This document shows positions 6,351 to 7,412 of a stretch of 7,412 nucleotides of DNA, in pieces; position 1 is the stretch's first letter, and each line of letters begins with the position of its first letter. The position numbers and the translations under genes were made by a program. The notes below the pieces were generated by a model. It saw only the letters and a list, made by a program, of their open reading frames with translations. It was not told the origin of the DNA and ran no database searches. The DNA comes from Prevotella sp. Lineage in GTDB: Bacteria; Bacteroidota; Bacteroidia; Bacteroidales; Bacteroidaceae. Where the stretch lies: positions 1-7,412 of the forward strand of contig DMYZ01000300.1 of NCBI GenBank assembly GCA_003483565.1, in the 5' to 3' direction.

Positions 6351-6650
6351 TTAATGATTTCTCTGTTTTTCTTTAAACTTAGTCAATTGAACCTTTAGAG
6401 CATCAACACCTTCATCAACACCCTTTTCAAAAGAGTCATAGATTTTTTCTACATGAAAAGAACTTCCCGGCACTGCCACAGTTATAGCAATTTCTTTATT
6501 TAAAGCAGTAGCTGGTTTTACAATTTTCAACTGTACTTCTACTTTCTGAATATCTTCGTAAGTTTTTTCTAACTTGGCGACTTTTTTTTCAATAAACGCC
6601 TGTAATTTTTCAGTAGCATCGAAATGAATCGATTGAATTTTAACTTCCAT
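6351..6650 (-). CDS. hpf: Ribosome hibernation promoting factor, short form
   Basis: HPF/RaiA (YfiA) family proteins bind the 30S decoding channel where tRNA and mRNA sit, keeping ribosomes idle and protected in starved cells. The 99-residue product matches the short form (E. coli HPF is 95, RaiA 113) and lacks the C-terminal dimerisation domain of the long form (about 180 or more). The pattern fits the beta-alpha-beta-beta-beta-alpha fold: strand at 2-9, helix about 12-30, strands near 35-44, 52-61 and 65-69, and helix about 70-97, with many lysines that would contact rRNA. It starts 19 nt after the recombinase gene stop, suggesting cotranscription with it. No intrinsic terminator is visible after its stop. 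Calling it hpf rather than raiA follows common practice and is less certain than the family. Confidence 0.9.
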   Translation of the reverse strand: MEVKIQSIHFDATEKLQAFIEKKVAKLEKTYEDIQKVEVQLKIVKPATALNKEIAITVAVPGSSFHVEKIYDSFEKGVDEGVDALKVQLTKFKEKQRNH

Positions 6651-6669
6651 AGTTACTTTCTTTTAAGGG

Positions 6670-7412
6670 TTAAGCCCGAGGATGGGCATTCATGTATATA
6701 CGTTTTAACTGCTCAAAAGTTGTATGCGTGTAAATCTCTGTTGTAGAAAGACTTGCATGCCCCAGCAGTTTTCTCAAACTTTCCAGTCCGGCATTATGGT
6801 TCAGCATCGTTGTGGCAAAAGTATGTCGCAAAACATGTGGCGAGCGTTTTTTCAGCGTACAAACTCTTGAAAGGTTTTTATGCACCAGGTATCTCACCTC
6901 ATTGGAAGTCATTCGGCCTCCCTTTTCCGTAAGGAACAAGGCCGTTGATGACTTTTCGACACTACGGTTTCGAAGATTAATATAATCTTTCAATGCCGCA
7001 CCTAATTCATTACCAAAAGGAATAATACGCTGTTTATTACGTTTGCCCGTAACTTTCAGTTCTTGATTCAGAAAGCTAACATCTCCGTCATCAAGACCCA
7101 GAAGTTCCGAAAGTCTGATTCCCGTCTCGTAGAACACTATAATAATAGTACGCGCGCGTACATCATTATAGTCATGCTTCCACATAGCAGAATCAAGGAG
7201 TGAATTCATTTCACTCTCTTTAAGAAATTGAGGCAAAGGCTTTCCCTTTTTAGGGCCTGTAATCCGATGTACAGGATCTGACTCTACCAATTTTCGAGTG
7301 AGGGCAAAACGATAAAAGGAACGCAATGCACTCAGCCTACGATTGATTGAAGTTGCATTGTTTCCTTTATCCATCATATCTCCTATCCAGTCACGGACAA
7401 CATCGGAATCTA
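6670..7412 (-). CDS. Xer-type tyrosine recombinase, C-terminal part (cut by window edge)
   Basis: This is a site-specific tyrosine recombinase of the XerC/XerD type, which resolves chromosome dimers at dif. The reading frame is open to the right edge, giving 246 visible residues; full-length Xer proteins are about 295-300, so roughly 50 N-terminal residues are missing. The ATG at 7377 is internal, because 11 further codons (DSDVVRDWIGD) continue the core-binding domain. Counting from that Met, the core-binding end is SINRRLSALRSFYRF (10-24), and catalytic residues are Arg88 (TGIRLSELL), Lys112, His181 and Arg184 (HVLRHTFAT), His207 (LLGHASLSTT) and nucleophile Tyr216 (EIYTH). All are present, so it should be active. 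The setting beside hpf and tRNA-tuf suggests a resident housekeeping gene rather than a phage integrase. I cannot decide between XerC and XerD. Confidence 0.93.
   Translation of the reverse strand, partial: DSDVVRDWIGDMMDKGNNATSINRRLSALRSFYRFALTRKLVESDPVHRITGPKKGKPLPQFLKESEMNSLLDSAMWKHDYNDVRARTIIIVFYETGIRLSELLGLDDGDVSFLNQELKVTGKRNKQRIIPFGNELGAALKDYINLRNRSVEKSSTALFLTEKGGRMTSNEVRYLVHKNLSRVCTLKKRSPHVLRHTFATTMLNHNAGLESLRKLLGHASLSTTEIYTHTTFEQLKRIYMNAHPRA

Noticed and set aside
6670..7377. Recombinase gene starting at the ATG at 7377
   Set aside because: The frame stays open to the window edge and the upstream codons match the Xer core-binding domain; the true start must lie outside the window.
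6670..7412. Recombinase as a sign of an integrated element at the tRNA cluster
   Set aside because: It has the compact Xer form, is spaced tightly with hpf, and I see no duplicated tRNA ends, att-like direct repeats or cargo genes.

Overview
All genes in this window lie on the minus strand, so it is described in the direction of transcription, from high to low coordinates. It is a core information-processing region of a Bacteroidota genome, most likely order Bacteroidales. This placement rests on three things: the protein sequences (EF-Tu, NusG, RpoB), a Bacteroidota-type promoter (TTTG, 19 bp, TAnnTTTG) before the tRNA cluster, and the lack of clear Shine-Dalgarno sequences in short AT-rich gaps. 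The EF-Tu sequence is not the one I remember for Bacteroides proper and may point to a Prevotella-like relative. That is from memory only.

Layout: the 3' part of a Xer-type tyrosine recombinase gene enters from the right edge and is followed 19 nt later by a short ribosome hibernation factor gene (hpf). A promoter and a palindromic leader then precede four tRNA genes, Thr(TGT), Tyr(GTA), Gly(TCC) and Thr(GGT). Next come tuf (EF-Tu), a hairpin, tRNA-Trp(CCA), secE, nusG, rplK (L11), rplA (L1), rplJ (L10) and rplL (L7/L12). A terminator-like hairpin follows, then the first 477 codons of rpoB, cut by the left edge inside the rifampicin-binding region.

The gene products are functionally linked. 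The tRNAs and EF-Tu deliver aminoacyl-tRNA to the ribosome. L11, L1, L10 and L7/L12 form the stalk base, the L1 stalk and the factor-recruiting stalk of the 50S subunit. NusG couples RNA polymerase (RpoB) to elongation and translation. SecE is part of the membrane channel for nascent proteins. HPF inactivates idle ribosomes. The order tRNA-Thr, Tyr, Gly, Thr, tuf, secE, nusG, rplKAJL, rpoB matches the Escherichia coli thrU-tyrU-glyT-thrT-tufB region and its downstream neighbours, so it is an ancient cluster.

I see no mobile element, CRISPR array, defence system or plausible new multi-gene system. The points worth a second look are regulatory: an 11-bp hairpin with a U tract between rplL and rpoB, a perfect 10-bp inverted repeat at the predicted start of the tRNA-tuf transcript, and a perfect 9-bp hairpin between tuf and tRNA-Trp. 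EF-Tu also carries a C-terminal extension.
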